A DNA stretch of 64,000 bases from Desulfovibrio sp. GTDB taxonomy: Bacteria; Desulfobacterota; Desulfovibrionia; Desulfovibrionales; Desulfovibrionaceae. A model generated the notes under the pieces. The model had not been told where the DNA came from, searched no databases, and worked only from the letters and a program-made list of their open reading frames with translations. A program made the translations under genes and the position numbers. The DNA lies in the NCBI RefSeq assembly GCF_034006445.1, contig NZ_JAVESS010000009.1, forward strand, positions 32,431 through 96,430, read 5' to 3'. Below are positions 55,664 to 63,983 of the stretch, piece after piece. Numbering within the stretch: position 1 is the stretch's first letter; each line of letters begins with the position of its first letter.

Positions 55664-56407
55664 ATGCTTCGCCGAATTGCCCTCGCCATGATTGGTCTCG
55701 TCCTTATGTGCAGTCCCGCTTTGGCGGCTGATAAAATCATCATTGCCAGCGACTGCACCTGGCCGCCGATGGAAATGCTTGATGCCAACAAGAAACCCGA
55801 AGGCTACTCCACCGACTACCTGCGTGCCATTGGCAAGGCAATAGGGGCGGACATGGAAGTGCGCAACGTGGCCTGGGACGGCATCTTCAGCGGAATAACC
55901 ACTGGCCAGTACGATGTTGTGGCCTCTTCCGTCACCATTACGCCCGAGCGCCAGCAGCAGTTTGACTTTACCGACCCGTACTATGAAGTGGTGCAGGCCG
56001 TGGTCGTGCCCGAAGGCAAGAGCGTCAAGAGTCTTGCCGATCTCAAGGGCAAAAAGGTCGGCGGTCAGATAGGCACCACCGGCATCTTTGTGCTGCGCAA
56101 GGCCAACGTGGGCGCCGACATCAAGGAATATGACGATGTGGGCCTGGCCATGCAGGATCTCATGAACAATCGCATTGACGCTGTCATCTGTGACGATCCC
56201 GTTGCCATGTACTATGCCAACAAAAAGGCTGACACCGCTGGCAAGCTGAATCTTTCGTTCAAGACCGACGAAAAGGAATACTACGGCTTCACCGTGCGCA
56301 AGGGCCGCAAGGAGCTTGTTGAAAAGCTCAACAAGGGCATCAAGCAGGTGAAGGCGTCTGGCGAAGAAGCCAAAATTATTGAAAAATGGATGGGCAAAAC
56401 CAACTAG
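55664..56407 (+). CDS. Polar amino acid ABC transporter binding protein 1
   Basis: A 247-residue periplasmic binding protein of family 3 (glutamine/arginine/lysine type). The signal peptide is residues 1-22 (LRRIALAMIGLVLMCSPALA), then the mature start DKIIIASDCTWPPME. Further on is VGGQIGTTGIF and a C-terminal CDDPVAMYYANKK. The ATG follows TAGGAGGT. It is the first of two tandem paralogs. The ligand is unknown; the basic residue that fixes the ligand carboxylate (Arg in most members) could not be placed with confidence. Confidence 0.88.
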   Translation: MLRRIALAMIGLVLMCSPALAADKIIIASDCTWPPMEMLDANKKPEGYSTDYLRAIGKAIGADMEVRNVAWDGIFSGITTGQYDVVASSVTITPERQQQFDFTDPYYEVVQAVVVPEGKSVKSLADLKGKKVGGQIGTTGIFVLRKANVGADIKEYDDVGLAMQDLMNNRIDAVICDDPVAMYYANKKADTAGKLNLSFKTDEKEYYGFTVRKGRKELVEKLNKGIKQVKASGEEAKIIEKWMGKTN

Positions 56408-56467
56408 CCCATAAAAAGCGCTGCTGATATCCGCCAGCAACGTTTTGTCGCACGTTAAGGAGGTTTC

Positions 56468-57211
56468 ATGATCCGTCGACTTACTCTTGCCCTGCTGACC
56501 CTGGCCCTACTTTGCGGTCAGGCAGTGGCCGCCGAAAAATATATTGTGGCCACAGACTGCACCTGGCCCCCCATGGAATATCTTGATGAAAACAAGCAAC
56601 CCGTGGGCTTTGACGTGGACTTCATCACTGAAGTCGGCAAGGCTGCCGGATTTGAAGTTGATGTGCGCAATATCGCCTGGGACGGTATCTTCGGCGGTGT
56701 GGCCACCGGCCAGTACGACATCGTGGCCGCTGCCACCACCATTACGCCCGAACGCCAGAAGCAGTTCGATTTCTCCGATCCTTACTATGAAGTGGCGCAG
56801 GCGGTTGTGCTGCCCGCTGGCAAGAGCATCAAGAGCCTTGAAGACCTCAAGGGCAAAAAGGTCGGCGGCCAGATTGGCACCACCGGCGTGTTTGTTGTGC
56901 GCAAGTCCGGCGTGCCCGTGGACCTCAAGGAATACGACGATGTGGGCCTGGCCATTCAGGACATGCTCGGCGGACGCATTGACGCCGTCATCTGCGATGA
57001 CCCTGTTGCCATGTACTACGCCAACAAGAAGGCCGACACCGCTGGCAAGCTGAACCTTTCGTACAAGACCGACGAAAAGGAATACTACGGCTTCACCGTG
57101 CGCAAGGGCCGCAAGGACCTTGTTGAAAAGCTGAACAAGGGCATCAAGGCAGTGAAGGCTTCCGGCATTGAAGCAAAGCTGCTTGAAAAGTGGATGGGCG
57201 CCTCCAAGTAG
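56468..57211 (+). CDS. Polar amino acid ABC transporter binding protein 2
   Basis: A 247-residue paralog of the preceding protein. A signal peptide ends at AVAA near residue 21. The first half differs at many sites (for example ATDCTWPPMEYL here against ASDCTWPPMEML), but residues from about 150 on are nearly identical to the first copy (CDDPVAMYYANKKADTAGKL shared). GGAGGTTTC precedes the ATG. A hairpin follows it and probably limits downstream transcription, giving more binding protein than permease. Confidence 0.88.
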   Translation: MIRRLTLALLTLALLCGQAVAAEKYIVATDCTWPPMEYLDENKQPVGFDVDFITEVGKAAGFEVDVRNIAWDGIFGGVATGQYDIVAAATTITPERQKQFDFSDPYYEVAQAVVLPAGKSIKSLEDLKGKKVGGQIGTTGVFVVRKSGVPVDLKEYDDVGLAIQDMLGGRIDAVICDDPVAMYYANKKADTAGKLNLSYKTDEKEYYGFTVRKGRKDLVEKLNKGIKAVKASGIEAKLLEKWMGASK

Positions 57212-57238
57212 TCAGGCTCCGCCGCCATGATTTTACAG

Positions 57239-57266
57239 GGCGTCCGGGCCGCAAGGCCCGGACGCC
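57239..57266 (+). terminator. Perfect 12-bp hairpin between binding protein and permease genes
   Basis: GGCGTCCGGGCC-GCAA-GGCCCGGACGCC, a GNRA-type tetraloop without a U tract. It is likely an mRNA-stabilising element or attenuator. Confidence 0.65.
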
Positions 57267-57293
57267 GTAGCCGTATTGACCTGAAGGATTGAG

Positions 57294-58094
57294 ATGCACG
57301 ACAAAAAAGATGGAAGCAAGGGCAATATCATCATGGTCACGGATGGGGCTTCCATCCCTGATCCTCGTGAATGGCGTCTGATAAACGCATGGTCTATTGC
57401 TCTGGTAGGGGCCATTTCCACTTTGTTCGCCCTGTGCCTCTGCTGGCCCGAGCCCTATTTGCGGATTTTGCTCTATTTGCCTGACGGCATTTTGATTACC
57501 TTTAAGATCACCGTTCTTTCCATATGCTGTGCTGTGCCTCTGGGGCTCTTGACGGGCCTTGGGCGCATTTCAAACAATCGGCTTATCAATCTCATCGCCT
57601 CCACCTATGTGGAGGTGATTCGTGGTATCCCGCTGCTGGTACAGATTTTTTATATCTATTATGCGCTTTCGCGTTTTGTGCAGGTCAGCGGCGTTACCTC
57701 TGCCGTGGTGGCCATCAGCTTCTGCTACGGCGCGTATATGGGCGAAGTTTTCCGCGCGGGCATCACGGCCATCAACAAAGGGCAGAGTGAAGCGGCCCGT
57801 TCGCTGGGCTTCAATGGTTTTCAGACCATGCGCTATGTGGTGCTGCCCCAGGCCATGCGCACCATCCTGCCCCCTGTGGGCAATGAATGCATTGCCATGC
57901 TCAAGGATACCTCGCTTGTGTCCATCATGGCCGTGCCGGACATCATGCAGCGGGCCAGAAGCTTCGTGGGCACGACCTACCTCTACTTTGAGACCTATAC
58001 CGTGGTGGCCCTGCTGTACCTTGTTATCACGCTCATGCTTTCCAAAACCGTGAGCATTATGGAATCCAGGCTGAACTATTATGACGGAAAGTAG
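57294..58094 (+). CDS. Polar amino acid ABC transporter permease
   Basis: A 266-residue HisM/GlnP-type permease with 5-6 membrane helices. Seen: the family start [20 protein letters not shown] and [20 protein letters not shown] near residues 103-122. The EAA loop [20 protein letters not shown] lies near residues 163-182. The N-terminal 40 residues are polar. Its end overlaps the ATPase gene by 14 bp. A single permease gene implies a homodimer. Confidence 0.9.
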   Translation: MHDKKDGSKGNIIMVTDGASIPDPREWRLINAWSIALVGAISTLFALCLCWPEPYLRILLYLPDGILITFKITVLSICCAVPLGLLTGLGRISNNRLINLIASTYVEVIRGIPLLVQIFYIYYALSRFVQVSGVTSAVVAISFCYGAYMGEVFRAGITAINKGQSEAARSLGFNGFQTMRYVVLPQAMRTILPPVGNECIAMLKDTSLVSIMAVPDIMQRARSFVGTTYLYFETYTVVALLYLVITLMLSKTVSIMESRLNYYDGK

Positions 58095-58830
58095 CACCAC
58101 CGCCCCCATTATCACCATTCGCAACGTCTGGAAGTATTTTGACTCGCTGCCCGCGCTGCAGGACGTGAGCCTGGATATCGCGCCCGGCGAGCGCGTGGTC
58201 ATCATCGGCCCCTCCGGATCGGGCAAGTCAACCCTGTTGCGTTCCATCAACCGGCTGGAAGAGATCGATCAGGGCAAGATCGTGGTCAAGGGTCAGGACA
58301 TCATGAGCCCTGACAATGACATCAACCTGATCCGCCAGAATCTTGGCATGGTCTTTCAGCAGTTTAACCTGTTCCCCCACAAGACTGTGCTGGAAAACCT
58401 GACCCTCGCGCCCATCAAGCTGCGCAAACTTACACGCGAAGAGGCCGAAGCCCGCGCCCTTGGCCTGCTCAAAAAGGTGGGCATCAGCGAGAAGGCCAAC
58501 GTGTATCCGGCCATGCTCTCCGGTGGCCAGCAGCAGCGCGTGGCCATAGCCCGCGCCCTGGCCATGCAGCCCGCCATCATGCTTTTTGACGAACCCACCT
58601 CGGCCCTTGACCCGGAAATGGTGGGCGAAGTGCTGGACGTTATGGTCAAACTGGCGGAAGAAGGCATGACCATGGTCTGCGTTACCCACGAAATGGGCTT
58701 TGCCCGCACCGTGGCAGACAGGCTCATCTTTATGGATCAGGGGCAGATTGTGGAGCAGGGCAGACCCGAAACCCTGTTCACGACCCCACGGCATCCCCGC
58801 CTGCGCCAGTTCCTCAATCAGATTCTGTAA
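58081..58830 (+). CDS. Polar amino acid ABC transporter ATPase (GlnQ-like)
   Basis: A 249-residue ABC ATPase. Walker [10 protein letters not shown] lies at residues 43-51, Q-loop [11 protein letters not shown] near 93-103, signature LSGGQQQR near 145-152, Walker [15 protein letters not shown], and an H-loop in VTHEMGFAR. It drives uptake of the amino acid bound by the two tandem binding proteins. It overlaps the permease gene, so it is in the same operon. Confidence 0.93.
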   Translation: MTESSTTAPIITIRNVWKYFDSLPALQDVSLDIAPGERVVIIGPSGSGKSTLLRSINRLEEIDQGKIVVKGQDIMSPDNDINLIRQNLGMVFQQFNLFPHKTVLENLTLAPIKLRKLTREEAEARALGLLKKVGISEKANVYPAMLSGGQQQRVAIARALAMQPAIMLFDEPTSALDPEMVGEVLDVMVKLAEEGMTMVCVTHEMGFARTVADRLIFMDQGQIVEQGRPETLFTTPRHPRLRQFLNQIL

Positions 58831-58851
58831 TCGCCGTCAGGCGCTCTTTTG

Positions 58852-58895
58852 TTGGGGAAAGAAAGCTCTTGCACGCTCGGGCTTTCTTTCCCCAA
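58852..58895 (+). terminator. Terminator of the amino acid ABC operon
   Basis: A 15-bp perfect stem, TTGGGGAAAGAAAGC (58852-58866) with its inverse (58881-58895), with a 14-nt loop. Confidence 0.7.
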
Positions 58896-58931
58896 ACCGT
58901 ATTTTGTTTTTGATCAGTTTTTTTTGAAATG

Positions 58932-58998
58932 CCTTGTGGGGGAGGGACCCTTTTGTAAAAGGGTCTCCTCCCCCACACCCCCTCCCCCTAAAACTTTT
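58932..58998 (+). repeat. GC-rich hairpin repeat, family C copy 5
   Basis: Same unit as 49041, with the TTTTGTAAAA centre. It ends about 95 bp before mnmA. Confidence 0.9.
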
Positions 58999-59092
58999 AT
59001 TGTAGTTCACAATGGCCCAAGAGTTTTCTGGCCTGTTCCCAGATTTCCGCATCATAACAGACGTAAAGTCGAACTGCTTCAAGGATGACAAT

Positions 59093-60271
59093 ATGGCCGT
59101 GAGCAATACCACCGCTTCTCCCTGCACCGTGGCAGTGGCCGTCAGCGGCGGAGTGGACAGCCTTTGCGCACTTGTCATGCTGCAGCAGGCAGGGCACAAG
59201 GTGCTGGCTCTGCACGGTCTTTTTTTGCCGGAAGCCGAGCTTGCTCCGCCGCCCGGCCTTGAAGATGCCTGCGCGGCTCTTGGCGTGCCCCTGCATGTAG
59301 CAGACCTGCGCCAGATTTTTCAGCGTGAGGTGCTGGCCCCTTTTGCGGCAGCCTATGCGGCGGGGCGCACGCCCAACCCCTGCGCCCTGTGCAACAGGGC
59401 CATCAAGTTCGGGGCCTTGCTGGACGCCGCGCAAAAGCTTGGCGCGCACAAACTGGCCACAGGGCATTATGCGCGGCTTGTGAGCGCGCCGGAAGAAGAG
59501 AGCGAATCGCAAGAAACGACGGGGCACACGGCCCACCTGCCCCTGCTGGCCGCCGCACATGACGCGGCCAAGGATCAGAGCTATTTTTTGAGTCTCGTGC
59601 CACGGGCGCGGCTGGCGCAGGCCTGCTTTCCCCTGGCTGATCAGGATAAAACCCGCACCCGCGAAATTGTGGCGCAGGCTGGTCTGACTGTGCCCCTGCC
59701 CGGTGAGAGTCAGGATATCTGCTTTGCCCCGGCTGTGGGGGCTTCCGCAGATATGGCGTCGGGCGGCGGTTCCGTTTCCGAGGCGTATCGGCCATTTCTT
59801 GAGCGCCACTGGCAGGCGGCGTCCATCGCGCCTCCCGGCCCTGGCCCTGTTGTTTTACGGAATGCGGACGGCACACAGCGGGAGATAGCCCGCCATAAGG
59901 GCCTCTGGCGCTATACCGAAGGGCAGCGCAAGGGCCTGGGAATAGCCCACAGCGAGCCCCTGTACGTGCTTGCCAAGGATGGCCTTGCCAATACGCTGGT
60001 TGTGGGGCCGCGCGCCTTGTTGGGCGTCACCCGCTGCACCACGGGCATCGCCAATGTGGCCTTGCCTATGCGCTGCTGGCCGCATGAAGTTTTGGTGCGT
60101 CTGCGCCACAGGCACAGGCCCGCGCCCGCCAGCGTGCGTCTGGATGTGGAGGGCCGCCTTGAAATAGCGTTTGCCGAGCCACAGTTTCCTTCCGCCCCCG
60201 GACAGGTCGCCGCTGTCTATGACGCCGCAGGCCGCGTGCTGGCTGCGGGAATAGTGGAATTTATGGAATAG
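59093..60271 (+). CDS. mnmA: tRNA-specific 2-thiouridylase MnmA
   Basis: A 392-residue enzyme that thiolates U34 of tRNA Lys, Glu and Gln. The ATP-binding PP-loop SGGVDS is at residues 18-23. The first catalytic Cys is Cys100 in PNPCALCNRAIKF, and the second is Cys210 in GESQDICF. A central beta-barrel and C-terminal beta domain follow (GLWRYTEGQRKGLG). The ATG at 59093 follows AAGGATGACAAT; the longer frame starts inside a repeat. It is about 25 residues longer than E. coli MnmA, mainly in an acidic loop near residues 130-145. Confidence 0.93.
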   Translation: MAVSNTTASPCTVAVAVSGGVDSLCALVMLQQAGHKVLALHGLFLPEAELAPPPGLEDACAALGVPLHVADLRQIFQREVLAPFAAAYAAGRTPNPCALCNRAIKFGALLDAAQKLGAHKLATGHYARLVSAPEEESESQETTGHTAHLPLLAAAHDAAKDQSYFLSLVPRARLAQACFPLADQDKTRTREIVAQAGLTVPLPGESQDICFAPAVGASADMASGGGSVSEAYRPFLERHWQAASIAPPGPGPVVLRNADGTQREIARHKGLWRYTEGQRKGLGIAHSEPLYVLAKDGLANTLVVGPRALLGVTRCTTGIANVALPMRCWPHEVLVRLRHRHRPAPASVRLDVEGRLEIAFAEPQFPSAPGQVAAVYDAAGRVLAAGIVEFME

Positions 60272-60324
60272 CCCGGTGGGGGAGCGTCTACCCGTAGCGG
60301 CCAGAAAATTTCAACGTGTATTGT

Positions 60325-60365
60325 GTAAAAGGCTCCGTGTGGTTTTGCCGCACGGAGCCTTTTAC
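60325..60365 (+). terminator. Intrinsic terminator of mnmA
   Basis: GTAAAAGGCTCCGTGTGG pairs with CCGCACGGAGCCTTTTAC over 18 bp with one mismatch. It lies 53 bp after the stop. Confidence 0.82.
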
Positions 60366-60420
60366 GTAGCATTGGAACCCCCGCATCAAGCCAGAAAGCA
60401 TCCTGTGCCACGCTAAACTA

Positions 60421-60638
60421 CTATAAGAGTTTTAGGGGGTGGGGGTGTGGGGGAGGAGACCCTTTTTATAGCATCTAACTTTGAAAAAGTTAGATGCTAT
60501 AACGCTGCACGAGAGTGCGGCGCGCCACAAAGTGGCGTGGATTCTGTCGGAAATCGCATTTTCGACAGAATGACAACTTTGAAATGTGAAGCATTTCAAA
60601 GTTAATCTGGTCTAAAACGGGTCCCTCCCCCACAAAGC
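60421..60638 (-). repeat. GC-rich hairpin repeat, family C copy 6, split by a type B repeat
   Basis: The left half (60426-60468, TTTTAGGGGGTGGGGGTG to GACCCTTTT) and right half (60615-60638, AAACGGGTCCCTCCCCCAC) of an inverted family C unit are separated by a 146-bp type B element. The break is at the position where other C copies have a TA. Confidence 0.88.
60469..60614. repeat. TA-flanked repeat, type B copy 3, inserted in a family C repeat
   Basis: Core sequences match the copies at 53106 and 62088 (ACGCTGCACGAGAGTGC, CCACAAAGTGGCGTGGATTC, TTTGAAATGTGAAGC). Its ends are diverged: TAGCATC at the left and GGTCTA at the right. Confidence 0.85.
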
Positions 60639-60646
60639 ATCTTTAA

Positions 60647-60798
60647 GGAAACGCTGATTTATTCCGTTTGGCGGCGTTGCTTCATTTTTTTTGAAACAGT
60701 CGAGGACGGAAGAGTCCACTCCTGCTTCAAAAAAAGATCGCGCCTCGCCAAACGAAATAACTGCGCGTTTCCAGAAGGCTCTTTAATCAGTGCTTTCC
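60647..60798 (+). repeat. 152-bp repeat, family D copy 2
   Basis: Reverse complement of the 51576-51725 copy, with ends GGAAACGCTGATT and AATCAGTGCTTTCC. It sits 8 bp from the split family C/B cluster. Confidence 0.88.
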
Positions 60799-60852
60799 GA
60801 AAAGCATTTACTGTATCTCTCCTCCACAAGGCCCCCTCAAATACCCGTAGCT

Positions 60853-61821
60853 CTAGCGGCCCCAGAGGCGCAGCAGGGGGCTGGCCGGCAGGAGCTGATC
60901 CAGGGGCATGTCCACCTTTTGTGCTCCAGCGGCCCATGGGGCGACCTGATAGGGCTGAAAATTGATGCGTATGCCCTGCGGGGTCAGGGTCAGGCTGGCG
61001 AAGTTTTCCGGCACGGGGTTAAGGCCGGTGCGCAGCATCTGTTCCTGCCGCATGCCGCCCAGGCGGCGTGAAAGTTCCTTGTATGCCCATGTGGACATGA
61101 GGTGCAGGGCCGCGTCCGGGTCTTCAAAAAGATCCACCAGGCCCAGGCGCTGCCCTGTGAGCAGGCTGTAGTTCAGGGTCATGACGTCCAGATTGCCGTG
61201 GGCCCCACCGGTGTACGTCCATACTTCGAACGTGATGCTGAGGCCAGCGGGGGAGGGCGACGAGACGCTGTACGACCCCCAAAGTTCATATGGCGCTCGC
61301 TCGCCGTCGAGTCCCGCTCCTGCCGCGAAGTTGCCGTTGCTGCAGCTTTGCTCAAAAGCGGTGGCGATGCCTGTGACCCATTGGCGTATGTCGCTGTCTA
61401 TCTGCTTGCTGCCCACAGAGGGGTAGCGGATGTTGATGACAGGGCCGCCGCTCTGGTCGCGGACAAGCTGGTGTTCAATGATGCCGGGCTTGCGCGAGCC
61501 GGAAATGATGGCGGCGGCGTTGTCCCGGGCAGATTGATCCTCTGGGGCGGCCTGGTCGCCAGCGTGTTCTCCGGCCTGATTTACGGCGTGTTCCTGCGAG
61601 GGCGCACCCGGTTTGACGCTGTCGTCAGAGCGGGCATGCCCCGTGGCTTCCGTGGGGGTGGTGGGCTCATGGGCGGCGCCGGTTTCCGTCAGATCGGCGG
61701 TAGCGGTAAATTCCTGGGCCTGAGAGGGAGAGAGGGTCTGCTGACCCGGCATGCGGGCCGCTTCGGCTGCCCGTTCACCGAGCAGCAGCGCCAGCAGAAG
61801 AAAAGACAAAAGGCGCGGCAT
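60853..61821 (-). CDS. Secreted DUF3298/RsiV-type protein
   Basis: A 322-residue exported protein. A signal peptide is at residues 1-22 (MPRLLSFLLLALLLGERAAEA). A low-complexity Thr/Glu/Ala-rich linker follows to about residue 110. The C-terminal part (about 120-320) resembles the DUF4163/DUF3298 pair found in RsiV and PdaC, with VINIRYPSVGSKQIDSDIR, WTYTGGAHGN and FYAEP-like closing strands. Function is unknown; relatives bind peptidoglycan or lysozyme. The frame runs without a stop to an ATG at 62073 that also has a good ribosome site, so a 406-residue form is possible. Its stop TAG is followed by AGC. Confidence 0.7.
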   Translation of the reverse strand: MPRLLSFLLLALLLGERAAEAARMPGQQTLSPSQAQEFTATADLTETGAAHEPTTPTEATGHARSDDSVKPGAPSQEHAVNQAGEHAGDQAAPEDQSARDNAAAIISGSRKPGIIEHQLVRDQSGGPVINIRYPSVGSKQIDSDIRQWVTGIATAFEQSCSNGNFAAGAGLDGERAPYELWGSYSVSSPSPAGLSITFEVWTYTGGAHGNLDVMTLNYSLLTGQRLGLVDLFEDPDAALHLMSTWAYKELSRRLGGMRQEQMLRTGLNPVPENFASLTLTPQGIRINFQPYQVAPWAAGAQKVDMPLDQLLPASPLLRLWGR

Positions 61822-61880
61822 GGATATGATACCTTGATAACCGGTAATGGGTGAAGGCGAAACATTTTGCCGGAGGTAGT

Positions 61881-62090
61881 ATGCCATCTGTGCCTCTGCA
61901 GGATCAGGAGCGAAACCGTCTTGCATTTGCCCCGCCGTCACGCCGGGGCCGTATATTGTGCGTTGTTTGCGTTGGTGCGGCCTGGAAAACCGGGCCGCAC
62001 CAGCGAATGTCGTCAGCGGAAGCAAAAGAGCCGCAAGGTGAAAAAACCGCAAAACCTGAAAGGGAAGCTGCATGGCTTTTCCTCATTTAG
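61881..62090 (+). CDS. Small divergent open frame with good ribosome site (69 aa)
   Basis: A 69-codon frame starting ATG at 61881 after GGAGGTAGT. It is charged and not recognisable, and contains a 10-bp hairpin (61973-62002). It is divergent from the DUF3298 gene with 59 bp between, unless that gene starts at 62073, in which case this frame is antisense. Its TAG stop (62088-62090) is made by the TA and first G of a type B repeat. Confidence 0.3.
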   Translation: MPSVPLQDQERNRLAFAPPSRRGRILCVVCVGAAWKTGPHQRMSSAEAKEPQGEKTAKPEREAAWLFLI

Positions 62091-62238
62091 AGCAATGTAA
62101 CTTTGAAAAAGTGTCAATGCTCTAACGCTGCACGAAAGTGCAGCGCGCCACAACGTGGCGTGGATTCAGTCGCAAATCACATTTCCCGGCTGAATGAACA
62201 CTATGAAATGCTTCCCATTTCAAAGTTAATCTGCTCTA
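62088..62238. repeat. TA-flanked repeat, type B copy 2 (151 bp)
   Basis: TAGAGCA at 62088 and TGCTCTA at 62232-62238. The first part is a small hairpin, AACTTTGAAAAAGTGTC with its own TGCTCTA at 62119. It is the same length as the 53106 copy, in the opposite orientation. The right TA is directly followed by GAGCAG, as if another element begins there. Confidence 0.88.
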
Positions 62239-62421
62239 GAGCAGAGAGGCTTTGCGAACGTACATTCTCAATGTTCCAGATACGCCCGTTATGGCGTGTA
62301 ACAGCGCAGATACACTGCGCCTGCGCCTTCACGGCGAGCGCCTGCTCCCGTATGGCCGAGCAGTTTGGCAAACGTGCTCTCGTCCCTGTCATGCCGCTGT
62401 ACAGCAGTATACAGGCTTTAC
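62239..62421. other. Intergenic stretch, no supported gene
   Basis: Begins GAGCAGAGAGGC next to a TA, so it could be the remnant of another TA-flanked element. A short minus-strand frame runs through it with no ribosome site. Confidence 0.3.
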
Positions 62422-63642
62422 TTAAACTTTGAAGCCCTTGCGAAGATCCCATGCCTGACGCCAGTTCTTGATGAGCAGCACAGCCGCCAGCACCAGATAC
62501 ACCTTGGCATAGAAGAAATGCAGCCGCAGGGGATCATGCGGCAGCCCCAGCATGGTTTCAAGCTGTACGTCATACAGGGGCGAAAGCAGTTGCAGGCTGA
62601 AGAGCAGAAGCAGCCAGATCGCCTCGCGTACGTGCAGCCGCAGGTCAAGCAGCAAAGCCACGGCAAAAAGCGACTGCCCGGCTGTGAGTAATATTTCCTG
62701 AAACTGGTGCGTGTCAAGGTTTATGGAAGGGGAAAAACCGCCTGAAGAGGCCGCGTATACGCCAGGTATCATGCCAACCAGCAGGGTCCATTGATTAAGT
62801 TTTGAAGAAAGCAGGCAGCCCAGAGCCAAACCGGCGTTGCCGCGTGAGGCGAACATGAGGGCCACAATAAATTCCGGCGCTTCCGAGGCCAGAGGGGCAA
62901 TCCACTGGACCAGCAGAAATTCGTTGACGTGCAGCATTTTGCCGCTGGCAATGAGCCCTTCGCTGAACATTTCCGCATTGCCCAAAATCACGATGGCCGC
63001 AAACACAAAAATGAGCATCACGCTGCGAAGACGCACTTTTTTGGCCAGACGCGCCAGTACGGCGGCCGGGCCTTCAAGCTCCTCTTCCTCAACGGGGCGG
63101 CGCATGATGATGAGTATGTACCAGACGTAGATGCCAAGAAGCACCAGCCCGTCCACCCAGGTAAGGGAACCCTTGAGCGGAATGATAAGCGCATAAATAG
63201 TGGCCATGGCCAGAAACAGCACGTCGGTGCGTTTGTCGCTGTGCAGAACCACGGCGGAGTGGAAGCGCCCGGCAAAGATAAGCACGATAGCCGACCACCC
63301 CACGCCGATAAGCAGCCTGTTGGCTCCGGTCATGTTGGCAATGGCGTAATGGGAGTAGGAACTTTCGGGGTGCTGACCCGCCATCCAGGTAAAGTACATG
63401 TCAACGGCGTATTCGGGCAATACGGCGATAAAGGCCACCACCGCCACGGCCACAGCCTGCGGCATGTCCATCTGGGCCACTTCACAGGCCCAGGTAAGCA
63501 GAAACGAGGCTCCAAGAATGGCCATGCCCGCGAGTGCGGTTACAATCAAAGGAGAAATATCGGGCGGTGCGAGATGAAGAGCCAGACCGGGAATGGTCAT
63601 GAGTACAGCCAGTATATAGGGCCTCAGGGCGCGGATGGTCAT
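62422..63642 (-). CDS. Calcium/cation antiporter (CaCA) family membrane protein
   Basis: A 406-residue inner-membrane transporter with about 11 hydrophobic helices arranged as two repeats. The alpha-repeats are visible as LPEYAVDMYFTWMAGQHP plus NMTGANRLLIGVGW (first) and ASEAPEFIVALMFASRGN plus LSSKLNQWTLLVG (second), with the conserved acidic residues that bind the cation. The family normally exchanges Ca2+ for Na+ or H+. The ATG at 63642 follows AAGGAG. Because a Mn2+-type riboswitch precedes it, Mn2+ export is a likely role; that is inference. Confidence 0.87.
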   Translation of the reverse strand: MTIRALRPYILAVLMTIPGLALHLAPPDISPLIVTALAGMAILGASFLLTWACEVAQMDMPQAVAVAVVAFIAVLPEYAVDMYFTWMAGQHPESSYSHYAIANMTGANRLLIGVGWSAIVLIFAGRFHSAVVLHSDKRTDVLFLAMATIYALIIPLKGSLTWVDGLVLLGIYVWYILIIMRRPVEEEELEGPAAVLARLAKKVRLRSVMLIFVFAAIVILGNAEMFSEGLIASGKMLHVNEFLLVQWIAPLASEAPEFIVALMFASRGNAGLALGCLLSSKLNQWTLLVGMIPGVYAASSGGFSPSINLDTHQFQEILLTAGQSLFAVALLLDLRLHVREAIWLLLLFSLQLLSPLYDVQLETMLGLPHDPLRLHFFYAKVYLVLAAVLLIKNWRQAWDLRKGFKV

Positions 63643-63670
63643 AATATGTTGTCTCCTTAAAAAATAAAAA

Positions 63671-63699
63671 GACCTTGGCACTCTATTGATGCCAAGGTC
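63671..63699 (-). terminator. Riboswitch expression-platform terminator
   Basis: On the minus strand GACCTTGGCA-N9-TGCCAAGGTC is followed by TTTTTATTTT. Its 5' arm overlaps the conserved 3' strand of the aptamer, making the two structures mutually exclusive. Confidence 0.9.
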
Positions 63700-63799
63700 T
63701 CACTAATCGGCGGAACCGACGGCGGCACCAGGCTTAAAGCCATGCTGTTGATGCCGCCCGGGTTTCAAGAACCCAGTTACTCCCCTTGTGCGAGTACGC
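63700..63799 (-). promoter_or_regulatory. yybP-ykoY (Mn2+-sensing) riboswitch aptamer
   Basis: On the minus strand: CAAGGGGAGTAACTGGG at the 5' side, a GGCGGCATC...GCCGCC middle helix, and GTGAGACCTTGGCA at the 3' side. The two conserved blocks, GGGGAGTA and GAGACC, plus the P1 pairing CAAGG/CCTTG are hallmarks of the yybP-ykoY family. P1 competes with the terminator, so Mn2+ binding should turn the downstream transporter gene on. Confidence 0.88.
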
Positions 63800-63824
63800 T
63801 ATAATCACTGAAGGGCTGTGTCAA
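63798..63824 (-). promoter_or_regulatory. Promoter of the riboswitch-exchanger transcript
   Basis: A perfect TTGACA (63819-63824, minus strand), then TATAGC 15 bp further. The spacing is short, so the -10 may be shifted by 1-2 bases. Confidence 0.5.
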
Positions 63825-63927
63825 CATGTGGGCAGAACAACTTTGAGAGCAGGTATTTTTACCGCGAGCGGGGTGCGCGTTTCGGCGTCACGGGTACGCC
63901 GTGCCGGGACGCTTTGCGGGGAAGGGA

Positions 63928-63983
63928 TGCTCTGTGGGGGAGGAAATGTTTTGTGGGGGAGGAAATGCTCTGTGGGGGAGGGA
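63928..63983 (+). repeat. Three tandem 19-bp repeats
   Basis: TGCTCTGTGGGGGAGGAAA, TGTTTTGTGGGGGAGGAAA and TGCTCTGTGGGGGAGGGA are direct repeats. The last unit runs into a family C hairpin repeat. Confidence 0.85.
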
